Of a DNA stretch of 64,000 nt, positions 44,815-56,300 are shown piece after piece. The stretch is from an uncultured Eubacterium sp. GTDB lineage: Bacteria; Bacillota; Clostridia; Lachnospirales; Lachnospiraceae. Every line of letters starts with the position of its first letter. Position 1 is the stretch's first letter. Below the pieces are notes generated by a model that was given only the letters and a program-made list of their open reading frames with translations, had not been told where the DNA came from and did not search any database. The translations under genes were made by a program, and so were the position numbers. Where the stretch lies: NCBI GenBank assembly GCA_948579355.1, contig CAPAOV010000010.1, forward strand, positions 1-64,000, written 5' to 3'.

Positions 44815-45594
44815 CTATTTTTCCGCATATATTTTTAACCTGCGGAAAGTTTCAAAATAAGTTCCATCCGGCTGCCGTGTCTTTTTAATCATCTCTGCGA
44901 TAACCTCATCGCGAAAAATCTCTTTTACGTTATCGGGCAGGCATTTAAGAAACGGAACAATACAAGGCTGGTCTATCCATCTTATCATTTCCGCCTCGTC
45001 AGAAAAATACCTGTCCCTGTTCACTTCCGTAATTGTAACATCCGAAAAGCCAATTGAAGATATCAATTTTTCATATTGGGATTTTGACGGCATGAACCAC
45101 GGCCACTCGAAAGTTCTGAAATATTCTGCAAATTTGACATCCGCTATTTTTTTCCGAGTAACATCAATAAAATTGGCACAATTACCGGCACCGCCGAAAT
45201 CCCATAATATTATCCCTTGAAACTTTAATGCCCGATATGCATTTTCCAATAAACGTTTATGGTCTTTAATCCAGTGAAGGGCTGCATTTGAAAAAATAAT
45301 ATCAAATTCATTCTCATAATCTATTTGGTTAATATCCACTTGTTGAAATTCGATATTATCTTTTATAATGCCTTTCGCCGTTTCTATCATCCCCATTGAC
45401 GCATCAATACCTAACACTTTTCCATTTGGTACTGCCAGAGATAATTGTTCTGTCAGGACGCCATCTCCGCAGCCTAAATCTAATATCCGTTCATTCCCTC
45501 TAAGTTTAAGTTCTGAAATTAATGTATTTCCCCATTCCTTTTGATGTGCGGAAGCCTTTTTGTACTTTTTTCCGTCAAATTCAAATACATTCAT
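44815..45594 (-). CDS. Class I SAM-dependent methyltransferase
   Basis: The 259-aa protein has the SAM-binding ILDLGCGDGVLTEQL motif (about 36-50), GIDASMGMIETAK and FDIIFSNAALHWI, the pattern of trans-aconitate-type small-molecule methyltransferases. The substrate is not readable. ATG 45594 is preceded by GGGAGG nine bases upstream; the longer frame to 45648 overlaps the upstream gene and lacks a site. Last gene of the operon with DUF2752 and metallophosphoesterase. Confidence 0.88.
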   Translation of the reverse strand: MNVFEFDGKKYKKASAHQKEWGNTLISELKLRGNERILDLGCGDGVLTEQLSLAVPNGKVLGIDASMGMIETAKGIIKDNIEFQQVDINQIDYENEFDIIFSNAALHWIKDHKRLLENAYRALKFQGIILWDFGGAGNCANFIDVTRKKIADVKFAEYFRTFEWPWFMPSKSQYEKLISSIGFSDVTITEVNRDRYFSDEAEMIRWIDQPCIVPFLKCLPDNVKEIFRDEVIAEMIKKTRQPDGTYFETFRRLKIYAEK

Positions 45595-45635
45595 ATAACA
45601 GTACCTCCCCTTTTTATTTTCAATATCCGCTCTCC

Positions 45636-46076
45636 TCATGTCATCCACGTATAATGATAAACATAAAGCGCAACATTTTTTACAACTGCCTGAAGTACAA
45701 CAATTCCCAATCCGGCAAAAACATAGGCCACATGAAATTTCATATAGTTATATTTGCCTTTCGTGAGCAGATAAATCCATCCCCGTATGACATAAACGCT
45801 ATAAAAGACAATTACATACATGACGGCTACGTTATAGTATAAACTCTGTAGCAGACGCCCATGCAAAACAGCCATCACTGCTCTCGTTGCACCGCATCCG
45901 GTACAGTACATACCAACGTGCTGCCTCACAAAACAGGAGGGCGTTGATTGCTCCAAAAAATCAGGCGCAATCCTGTCGATAATCCAAACGGCAAGCAGCA
46001 GGATAAACATAATGTTTCCGATTATCCAGATGGGACGTTCCTCTCTCCATCCCCCATCAGGCCTTTTCTCCAACAT
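45636..46076 (-). CDS. DUF2752 family membrane protein
   Basis: The 146-aa protein has three hydrophobic segments and the DUF2752 signature CTGCGATRAV after a cysteine (SCFVRQHVGMYCTGCGATRA, about 47-66). Function unknown. ATG 46076 has GGAGG seven bases upstream; a GTG two codons earlier is too close. It starts three bases inside the intergenic space after the metallophosphoesterase stop, so the two are coupled. Confidence 0.85.
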   Translation of the reverse strand: MLEKRPDGGWREERPIWIIGNIMFILLLAVWIIDRIAPDFLEQSTPSCFVRQHVGMYCTGCGATRAVMAVLHGRLLQSLYYNVAVMYVIVFYSVYVIRGWIYLLTKGKYNYMKFHVAYVFAGLGIVVLQAVVKNVALYVYHYTWMT

Positions 46077-46078
46077 TA

Positions 46079-47221
46079 TCACACCTCCCCCTGCGAGCGA
46101 AGATGTACAAGCACATATTCACAATGCTCACCAGTGCGAATCGGAAAACGCCACCCCGCCACACCAGAAGATACAATGGCACGGCAGGTTCCCCTGTGAT
46201 ACATTCCATAATTCAAAATACCGGCCGCCTCGGAAATAATTCCTACCGGCCAGACCTGTCCGGCATGTGTGTGGCCGGACACTTGTAAATCGACGCCCTG
46301 CGCACCATTTTCCCCGACCTCAATCGGCTGATGGTCAACCAATAGAATAAATTTCTTCTCACGCTCTTTCTCTGATAAACCGGCAAAAATCTCTTCTGAA
46401 CTCTTGCGATTTGCCTTGCCGCTCCACGCCGCATCATCGCGACCGGCCAAAATCAAATCATCCGTCACCGACACATACTTGTCCCTCAAAATCTGTATCC
46501 CATTTTTCTCAATAACCGCCTGCAATTGTTCATCGGTATAAGTGCGTTCTGACGTATATGGCTGTCTATCATGGTTTCCATAGACAAAGTAGATGCCATA
46601 CTTATTTTCCAGCTTACCAAACATGGCAAACACTTCCTCCAGCTTTTCTCTCGATGTTCCCTCTTCTACAATATCTCCCCCGAGAATGATAAAATCCGGA
46701 TGGCATGCGTTGATTTCTTCAATTTTATTCTGTAAAACAGAGGGATTCTGTATCGTGTCATAGTGTACATCCGTGAGCAGCACCACATCATAATCCCCGA
46801 TTGGCTTCACCGTAGTTACGTTATATTCGGTTTTCTGAATATGATTCATGTTGTAAAAACCATATCCCATAACAAGCGCAAACAGAACGATTGGCACAAC
46901 ACCCATACGATAGATTCGGTGCAGGATATCATAAAACTTTGTCTCTTTCCATTTTCGCAGAAGCCGTCGCAAAACAAACGCAATTCCATCCAGCAAAAGG
47001 AACATAGCCAGAAAATGCAGGATAAACATAGCCGCTGTGTTCCACGTATTCCGACAAAGATAGCCGATGCCAACGGCCGCAATAACCCGAAGAATGCGTA
47101 CCCACCATTTTGTTGGTGTACCTCCATAAAAGGTAATGAAAGAAGCCGATTTGACATATACATAAAAACCTGTCAAAAACATTATTAAAAGAAATAAAAA
47201 AATATTTGCAAAATAAAACAT
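46079..47221 (-). CDS. Membrane-bound metallophosphoesterase
   Basis: The 380-aa protein has four N-terminal membrane segments (to about 145) and a calcineurin-type phosphoesterase domain: DVVLLTDVHYD, LGGDIVEEG, VYGNHDRQ, LVDHQPIE and SGHTHAGQ, all metal-binding sets intact. Relatives act on phospholipid or nucleotide substrates at the membrane. The start is taken at ATG 47221 (GGAG nine bases before); ATG 47236, five codons earlier, is an alternative. First gene of a three-gene operon. Confidence 0.85.
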   Translation of the reverse strand: MFYFANIFLFLLIMFLTGFYVYVKSASFITFYGGTPTKWWVRILRVIAAVGIGYLCRNTWNTAAMFILHFLAMFLLLDGIAFVLRRLLRKWKETKFYDILHRIYRMGVVPIVLFALVMGYGFYNMNHIQKTEYNVTTVKPIGDYDVVLLTDVHYDTIQNPSVLQNKIEEINACHPDFIILGGDIVEEGTSREKLEEVFAMFGKLENKYGIYFVYGNHDRQPYTSERTYTDEQLQAVIEKNGIQILRDKYVSVTDDLILAGRDDAAWSGKANRKSSEEIFAGLSEKEREKKFILLVDHQPIEVGENGAQGVDLQVSGHTHAGQVWPVGIISEAAGILNYGMYHRGTCRAIVSSGVAGWRFPIRTGEHCEYVLVHLRSQGEV

Positions 47222-47323
47222 CTCCCCATACTCCATTTCCTGTTGTTTATGCCCAAAAAACTTAATCTGGCAAAAATAGTGTAACATATTTTTTATTCGC
47301 AGGCTATTATAATTTAGATTATA

Positions 47324-47368
47324 ATGACATAAGAGGACGGGCTGTCATACTTCCCGTCCTCTTGTCAT
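47324..47368 (-). terminator. Hairpin after the giant surface protein gene
   Basis: ATGACA(T)AAGAGGACGGG pairs with CCCGTCCTCTTGTCAT around an 11-base loop. There is no T run on the minus strand. The outer ATGACA/TGTCAT arms recur in the terminator at 2776-2820 and the GAGGACGG arms recur at 35753-35779. Confidence 0.65.
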
Positions 47369-47378
47369 ATCTGCTTTT

Positions 47379-50300
47379 CTATTTCTCTATCTTTATCCTA
47401 AGCTTTCGTTTACATCCGTTTTTGGCAAATACATAAATCGTGCAGCTTCCGATTCCCTTTGCCTTTATCTTTCCGCCTGCCGTTACCGTTGCTATCTTCT
47501 TATTGCTGCTCATATAGCGGAATTCTTTCGTATGCTTCACGGAGAGCTGCTTCTTCCGCTTATTGTACAGCACGGCTTTTGGACGGAGCTTTACACTACC
47601 CCCTTTCTTCATCGTATAAGAAATTTTCTTTAACTTAATGTTTTTGACGTTCGTATACTTCCTGCTGTCTTTCCCCGCAACATGGATGTTCATGGTTTTG
47701 GCGAGAGTAATCTTTTTCCCGTCTTTCCATTGATACGCCCTGACATACAATTTATAATTCTTTTTCGTATTTAGCTTTTTGCCGTTTATCTTCTTAATGG
47801 TAAGTGTTGTCTTTTTACCGCCCTTAACTTGTTTCAGCGATTTTTTGCCAAATTTCTTTCCGCAGTACTGCACATAGACGTCGTAACCGTCAGCGTCGTT
47901 TACCCTGCCCCATGAAATTTGAAGTTTCTTTCCTTTCTGTTTCCCTTTCAGATTAGAATGTAACTTTACAATATTGTCGGATAACTTATCCCCTGTTATG
48001 TCAGGCTTCGGCGTCAGGGTCGGTGTTGCCGTTGGTGTTGCTGTTGGTGTTACCGTCGGCGTCGGCGTCACACCGCCCGCCTCTTTATAGACAATCGCAT
48101 AGACCGAGAAACGGTCGGTAGCTATCGTAATGGTATCGTCAACGTCATCCAAATCCGTCAGAGTCTCCGCCACACCGTCATGCACACGGATGATAGCATA
48201 AGTTCTTTTCTTTCCGCTGTCTTTACTCTTGAGGCTGTCCGGCACGTTAATGACAATCGTAAGTTTTTTCGCCGTCTCGGAAATGGCGCTGCGCTCTGTC
48301 CCGATAACTTTGAAAAGACTAATATCAAGATACTGCCCAATAACAAATCCCCGTACTTCACTGCTAGTTTTTAATACTTCCTGTACCACTGCCTTATCGC
48401 CGCTGCTAACGGTATCTTCCGCATCTTTTACATTAAGGATGAACTTCACATCGGTTCCTTTTTCTATCTCCGCTTTTTCTTTCTCCGTCAAAATCGTTTC
48501 CGCCAATTCTTTTGTGTCGGTGGAAAATTTTGTCTCCGGAGCATTTTCTCCTTTTTCCACGTCTTTGCTGACCGTTCCTTTTATGGCGTGGGTATGAACC
48601 CTGATTGTCTGCGTCTCGGTTTTCTGATTGCCGGCATTGTCGATGGCCGTCACGGTAATAACTGTTTCGCCCGCCTCAAACTTATCCGCCGGAATGACAA
48701 AACTGACGTCGGTTTTTATATCTGTAGTAAAATCTGCGGATAGCGATGTTTCCTCTCCATTTCCTATTTTATATGTCACGGAAGAAAGTCCGGCGGATAT
48801 GGCGTTGTCTTTATCATCTGTTACCGACACCGTAACTGCAGGAGCCGTTTCATATTCGCCCTGCACAGCGTCGGCGTCCGTCTGAAAATCTATCTGCGGC
48901 GCATGATTCTCTATGATAAATCCTGCTGCGCCGAGTTCTTCACCGGCCATTACTGCCTCCGATATATTTCCTGCCTTATCCGCACAGGTAATGCGGATGG
49001 TTCCTTTAAAATCTGCAGAAATGGTAATTTTGGCCTTGCCGTCCTCAATCGCTGATGTTTCCTCACTTGCCGTACCTCCCTCCGGCGTCACGGTATAAGT
49101 AATTTCATCTGCCCCGCTGCCCTCTTCCGTCACCGGCACCGTTATAATCAAACTATCTTTTCCAATCAACCACTGTCGGAAATGTTTCGGCTCGTAATTA
49201 TACTTCAGCGTACCAATCACCGGAGCAATATCGTCTTTCCACTTCGCCCAGTATTCTTTGGCCCCGGTATCCGTACCGGAAATATCCGTTACTGCTTCTC
49301 CGCTGTAGTCTGCGTTATCATACCAGCCGGCAAAGGTGTAGCCGCTCTTCGTCCAGTCTGCCGGCAGCGTCGCCCCCGTTCCCTCAATGTAGTCTGTAAG
49401 GGTAGTTCCGGCATTGCCGCCCACTCCATGCAGCGTAACGGCATAATGTCCGTTCACTCTCACTGCCTCGCTCGGCAGGCTCGAAAATTCTGTATCCGTG
49501 GCAGGTATACGCACGACATATTCCGCGACTCCGAGTCCGGTAATGCAGCCGCTTTCGTCAGCGGTCTTTTCTGTCCATGTCTCACCGCCGTCCGTGGATA
49601 TTTCATAAGCCGCACCTGCAATCAGTCCGGTCAGTTTACCGTCCTCACTGCCATCCACGCTCACTTCTTTGCCAATCGGCGCCGGAGCTTCCGGTCTTGA
49701 CGGTATCGTCAGGTTCTGGGCATCACTGTCCGCCCCCGGCAAACCATAACCGGAACGGATAATCCGGCAGTCTTTCCCCATCCATTCTTCATAGATGAGC
49801 ATATTGCCATCCTCATCCGTCGTACCAAGTTCGGTCACGGTTTCCCCATCTTTCTCGTATTCCAATTTATATTCCGCATTCGCTTCCAGCTCTGTCAGCG
49901 ACGTTTGCCTGTAATCAATGACTGCGTTCGGCGCCGGGTATTTCTCGATTGGGCCGGACTGAATTGTCACAACCGCCGCCTTACTCGTAAAGCTTCCTGT
50001 ACCGTCTGCACCATCCACGGCTTTTGCGCGCACATGATAAATTCCACCGGATGCGGTTGCTTCGCTTATCGCCGAGCCGACGCCGGAAAGTCCGGTAATC
50101 TCTGTTCCTGTGACGACGGCGTCACGCCATTTCCACATATTGCCGCCATCCTCGGAAATCTCATATGCCTTACCTGCCGTCAGACCCGTAATCTTACCGT
50201 CGCGCCGCAGCGGATGGCTTTCATCTACCGTACTAAGTTCAGGCGCTGCCGGACGCTCCGGAATGGTAATGCTCTGGGCCGGACTGTCACTTCTCGCGTT

Positions 50301-53300
50301 CTCACTGCTAATCTGCACGATAGTAAGTACTTTGCCAATCCAGCTTCCCTCTAATGTTATCTTGCCGTCGCTATCTGCCGTTAGCATCGCGCCGTCGTCG
50401 TCACCCTCCACTTTTATCCAATAGCGTGCGTCTTTTGTCAGGCCCGTCAGCGTCTCCTCCACATAGCCAATCTTCGCCTGCGGCTTATCGAAAGGTGTCT
50501 TCACCCGAATAGTTAATCTCTTCTGTGTCTGATTGCCCGCATGGTCAATAGCGGTTATAATGACGTCTGTCTCGCCCGTCGGAATCTCTGCCGCCGGGAT
50601 GATGAAACTGTCTTTCGTCACCATTTTATCCGTATAGTTATGCTCCACACTCTTTGGCGCGCCGTCACCAATCTGATAACTCAGGGAAGCAATACCTCCT
50701 GTAACCAGACCGCTCAAGCTGTCGCTTTCCTCATCGGTTACGTCCACCGTGAGAGCCGGCGCCGTCTGATAATATTCCTCCGAGAGCGACATGCTTGATG
50801 ATATTTCCGCAAGGCTGGTTCCCGTCACGTCACGGTCTGCCCGCACCGTAATCATAGGCGCATTGTCCTCCACGATTACGCCGTTTACACCGTTGCCATC
50901 AGCTCCGATAATTTTTGCGCGCGCTTCATTTCCGGCTTTGTCTGCCGCTTCAATGCGAATTGTTCCCTTGAAATCAGAGTCAACGGAAATCTCTGCCCGA
51001 TAATCCATACTGCCGTCGGAAACTTTCTCTGCTCTGGCAGTTCCCGTAATAACGTCACCACCATCGCCATCCGCAGGTGTAAGGGTATATGCAACCTCTT
51101 CCACGCCGCTCTGCGCCTCGGTAATCGGTACCGTAATCTGCAGGCTGTCATTGCGGACAATCCAATCCCAGAGATTTTTATATCCGCTGTCAAAGGATAC
51201 TTCACCCATAACCGGAGCGGTCGTATCCAGCTTTGCTGTCAGCGCCTCGGTCTCTATCTGATTGCCATCCGCATCCTCCGCCATAAACGTATAGGTATGG
51301 CTGCCGTCTGCGATGTCACTATATATAAAATGATATTGCACATAACCGTCCGCTGTCTTTCCCTGCGGAACGATATCGCTTATGTCCGTACTGCCGTCCG
51401 CGCCATCCGTACTGCCAACGAGTACATAATCTCCATCATCCTTTCTCACCCAGAGCTTCGTGACGCCGATATTGTCGGCATAAGTCAGTTTGAAAGAAAG
51501 ATTCGCATACCACTTATCAGTATCAGCGTCCTCTGCCGTGCTGCCGTCCGCCCCGCTCTTCAGGGCTGCGTCAAGGGCAGGTTTTTCACTATCCCGCCAC
51601 TTCGCATAGAGGGTAACATCTTCCGTCAGCAAATCCGCTGTCTCCCCATCTTTCCCAAAATGCCACTGAACCGTGCCTTTTGCTTCCCGATACCAGCCGA
51701 GGAACTCATGGCCTGCCCTCGTCGGGTCGTCCGGTTTCTCTACTGTATCATGCCATGATTTATCCGTAATTTCAGGAACGTTACTGCCGCCCATCGGATT
51801 GAATTTAACAGTCAGCGTCCTCCCCGCCTTTGGCGTCACTTGAGCCTCCACGCCGTGAGGTGTGCTGTCATTTGCTTTTATGCGTACTTGAATAAGTCCT
51901 GCGGGTACGTTTAGCTTGCCTTTGCCCTCTGTCAGGTCTTGCAAATCGTCTGCCTGCACGTCAGTCCATGTACTGCCGCCGTCGGCGCTGTATTCCATAT
52001 CGTCGGTTACGCCGCTAATTCGTGCGTCATTTTTACCGCGAATCGTCTCATCTTCTGCCACACTTATCTCCGGCGCCTGCGGACGTTCGGTGATTACCGC
52101 CGCCACATAGTCGCTGTCAAGCAATTCTTCGCTGTAGGCCCGACGGCTAATCTGGAAATTCGTGCCAAACCATTCTTCGGCAATACCGATACAGCCATTT
52201 TCGTCTGCGGTAATCGTTTCACCGCGCACATCATATTCGGCATTTGGCACAAGCCCTGTCAGCTTCTCGTTTTTGTAGTCAATCGTAAAGTCCGGCGTCT
52301 CCGCCTTGCTCTTTACGTTTACTTTTACAGTCTTCGTTGTCTGGTTGCCCGCCTGATCGACAGCAGTCACGACCACGTCAAATACGCCTGTCTTTCCAGC
52401 GAGCTCGTTTAAGGTAAATGTATAATCTCTTGTCGGTGCGGCGTCAAAATCTGCTTTCACCGTATGCGTCTTTCCCGTCTCTTTTTTACCGCCGCGCGGA
52501 GTTCTGTCAATCCGCCATTTTATAGAAGCAATCCCCGCATTTTTTTCGATTCCGTTCTTCTTATCTTCCACGTGGATGGAAAGTTCGGGTGCGGTATCAT
52601 AATAGTCTTGGGAGAGAACCGCGCCGTTCGCTTTTACATCAATCACAGGAGCATTGTTCTCCATAAACAGCCCTCTGACGCCGGGAACTTCTACACCGAT
52701 TCTCTTCATCTGCGAGCGGTTGCCGGCGTTGTCCACCGCCACTACAGTGATAGCGCCCTTAAAACCATCTTTAAAATGATTGGCAAGAGATATCGTTGCC
52801 GTATTGCCGGAAAGGCTCGCATTGCCCGAGACAGCGTTATCTGTATCCAGAGATGCCTCCGACACTTCTGTCGTCAGCTCTGCCTCTGCCGCAGCGGATG
52901 TAAACGGCGTGCATATATATTCCACCCGATTCAAAGTACTTCCTCCTGATTCTGTCACCGGAATGGTAACGTTCAGGTTTTTGCGTATAATCCAGTGCCA
53001 GATATTTTTATGGCCGGAGGTAAAGGACGCTTCGCCAAGTACAGGCGGCGTCTTATCAAGTTTATAGGTAACCTCTCTCACCGTTTCATTGCCTGCGGCG
53101 TCCACCGCCTTGAATGTGTAAGTCCGGCTGCCCTCAGACAAATTTGTATAAGGGAGCGTATATTGTGTGCCGCCTGATGAACCAGTGCCGTTTTCTGTGG
53201 CATCCCCCATATACAATTCACTATAGCTGCCTGTAGTTTGTTTATAAGGCTTATAATAGAGCTTCGTCACGCCTATGTTATCGCTATAGGTCAGCTTAAT

Positions 53301-56300
53301 CCGGAGATTCGGATAATAGCGGTCATTTCCGGTCACGTCCACCATCTGACCGCTGCCATTTTCACTTGTATCAGTCTCCAATACCGCACTAAGTTCAGGA
53401 GCGGTTGTCTCCCGCCAGCCGGCGAAAAGCGTCACCTTAATACTGCCGTTTCCCTGTTGTACTCTATCCTTATAACTATCTCTGTCCGTACCGAGAATTT
53501 CCCCGACGGTATTTGCATTTTCAGCTCCCAGAAAACGCCACGCCGTGTCTGTCGTACCACCCGATTCATAAAGACTTGACGCCGGATACCAGCCCATGAA
53601 CTCATAGCCCTCTCTTGTCGGTGCCTCCGGTTCTTCCAGTGTGCTCTTATAAGTTACTGTCTGGCTTTCTGGCTGTCCGGCTGCCGTATTGGTACCGCCA
53701 TCGTTGAGGTTAAATTCCGCAATAATTTTTCCTGCGCTGGAGCCAATCGTTTTGGAACTCTGCCTGCCGTGCGGCCAGCCGTCGTTTTGTCCCGCCGTAT
53801 TTGCCTTTGCTTTTGCCCGAATAAGGATTTCACCCTTTGGCAGATTCTTAATTTTGCTGTCCGCCGGCACTTCTTTCCAGTTCCGGCCGGCGTCGGCGCT
53901 GTACTCATAGGCATAATTGTCCGCCTCAATCGTCAGGCTAATCTCTGCGTCTTCCGCATCCTCCAGCAGTTCCGCATCAAACGCAATCTTGCTCTCGTCG
54001 AGCGCCTGCGGACGCTCATTAACAGAAAGTGTCTGCGGAGCCGAATCGTCCGTGCACTTCTCTCCGTTTTCCGTTATGCCTTTCTTCACAATCGTGATTT
54101 CCTTGCCACAGAGGTCAACTTCAACGCCGGCAGCAATACTTTCTGCCACATCGTGGGTCAGCACGAAAGGAATCCTGCCTGCCCCGCCTGAGTTGACCGT
54201 ATAAGTCGTTCCGTCAACCGTAACGGCGTAGTCTGCATTCTTCACAACCTGCGTAAGCGCGTCTGCCGGATAGTCGAGAGCCGCCTCCGGCGTCCGCTCT
54301 TTCCCGCCTTTTATTTTAAGTGTCATATTCGCTGTCGCAGTATTTCCAGCATAATCAATAATTTCCAGTGTAATGTCATTTACGCCCGTGAAGTCCTGAA
54401 TATCTATTGAATCAGACGTCAGCGCACCCCATGGAATAGTTCTTCCCCTTTTTACCTCTTTTCCGTTTACCAGCCAGCGCCAGTCTTCAAGACCGGTGTT
54501 AGCCGTTACCTCCCGCCCACAGCTATCTACTTGTGCGAAAATTCTGGTGAAATTCCTGTCTGCCAATTCTTCCTGTGTGTACCATTTATTTTCTGGTTCC
54601 TCGTGCACTGTTATGCTGGGATTAAAGTAAAACTGATAGCCATTTATATCGCCAATCACCGGCGGAACGGTATCCACAACGACTTCCCCTATCGCCGGTG
54701 TCACAGTAACATAGTTACCTGCACAATCATAAACCCGAATATTGGTAACCGTGCCGCGCCAGTTCTCCGGCAGCGTAAACTCAATCGTGCCGCTTCTTAT
54801 GCCCTTTGAGTAGTCTTTGAAATATACCGTCTTCGTTTGTGGATTTTGATATCTCGGCTCCTCCGTTTCCGGCTTTTGTGTTCCCGTTTCCATATCCTGC
54901 TCAGTCAGTGTGTACTGCAATTTCCAAAGCCCGCTGTATATGTCTCCTCCCTCTGTCGGATTATCTTCTGCCGAAATACGGATGGTCGGCGCTTTATTGA
55001 AAAACAGGATTCTCTTACTGTCCGCCGTGTCTTTACTTACCAGCTCATTGTCTTTTATGTAACGTTCCCGCGGCTCCACACTATAGGTAAGCTCACCGGT
55101 GATAACAGGATTCTTACGGTCAATCTTTACTATATGCTCCGATGATACACATAAATTACCGGCCTTGTCGCGTACTCTTGCACGGACGGTATGCCTGCCC
55201 TCCGATATCTCTTTAGACGGCAGCGGAGCACGGACAACCCAGGCATCACTATAGCTGAAGCCAGGCCTGCCTATGTAATCAGGTTCCGTCCACTCCCCGC
55301 CATCGACCTGTACCTGCATCGTTTCCTCATCAAGCTCCGCATTGTCTCTGAAAGCGATACCATAATGACTCACATCGTACCAACTGTTAGGTCCGTAACT
55401 CCCCCAGTACCACGTAGTATAGAAAGTAGGCGCCGTCGTATCTTTCCAGCGCGCATAATATTGCTTGTCTCCCGTTTCCTCCGCCCCGATAGATGTATAT
55501 TTTCTGCCCGTATATTGCGGATTGTCATACCAGCCATCAAAAGTAAAGCCGGTCAGAGTATAGGTGTCTACCTTGTTGGGAAGTACAGGCATGGGCAGCG
55601 CCATGTTCTGTCCATAAAGATATGTTTTCTTATCTTCTGGCGCTTCGTAAGGCGTCTCCGTATATTCCTTATATTTGCTGTAGTTTTGTTTACCAGTCTC
55701 ATCCTTGTGTATTATATACCCCGGCATATTCAGATGATAGTCTACCTGATAAACATCCGCCGTCCACTTGGCATAGAGCGTAATATCCGTGCGCACCTGT
55801 GTCTGACTGTCAGAAAAATCAAATTCACTGCCGTCCGTGCAGGCTGCGTCGGTGTACCAGCCGCCAAATGTATAGCCTTTGCGTGTCGGGTCTTGCGGCT
55901 TTTCTACCTTACAATCTACGGTTGTGGCCGCAGATGTGCTGTTCTGTTTCGTCCACACCAGAAGAGACGGTACATCGCTGCCTCCCTGACTGTCGAAAAT
56001 CACCCGACGCACATAATATGTCCAGTAATATTGGCTGCCCCATGAGGTCGGTTCAATATAGCATCGGTTGACGCCAACATACTTTGTCGTATAGGTGACG
56101 CTCCCTTGTTTCGTCGATGTTCCGTCATGCGCTGGCAATGTTCCGATTGGCGCTGACTGCCCCGCAGCGGTCATCTGCGCACCGGAAGGGCCGTAATTCA
56201 CTTTAATCGTCATCGCAAGTCCATCCGCTTCTCTCTGCGCCGTCGCCGGCCCCGTAAGACTTACGAGACTTCCCTTGGACTGGTCTTTCTTAATCTCCAG

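Noticed and set aside
47379..47700. LPXTG sorting signal on the giant protein
   Set aside because: The C-terminus is a basic Ig-like domain ending KIEK; no LPXTG, hydrophobic stretch or charged tail.
55191..56045. 284-codon plus-strand frame, and the 313-codon one at 58815-59756
   Set aside because: Both are antisense to the giant surface protein, whose repeat composition leaves long open frames on the other strand. Basic, low-complexity products without start sites.
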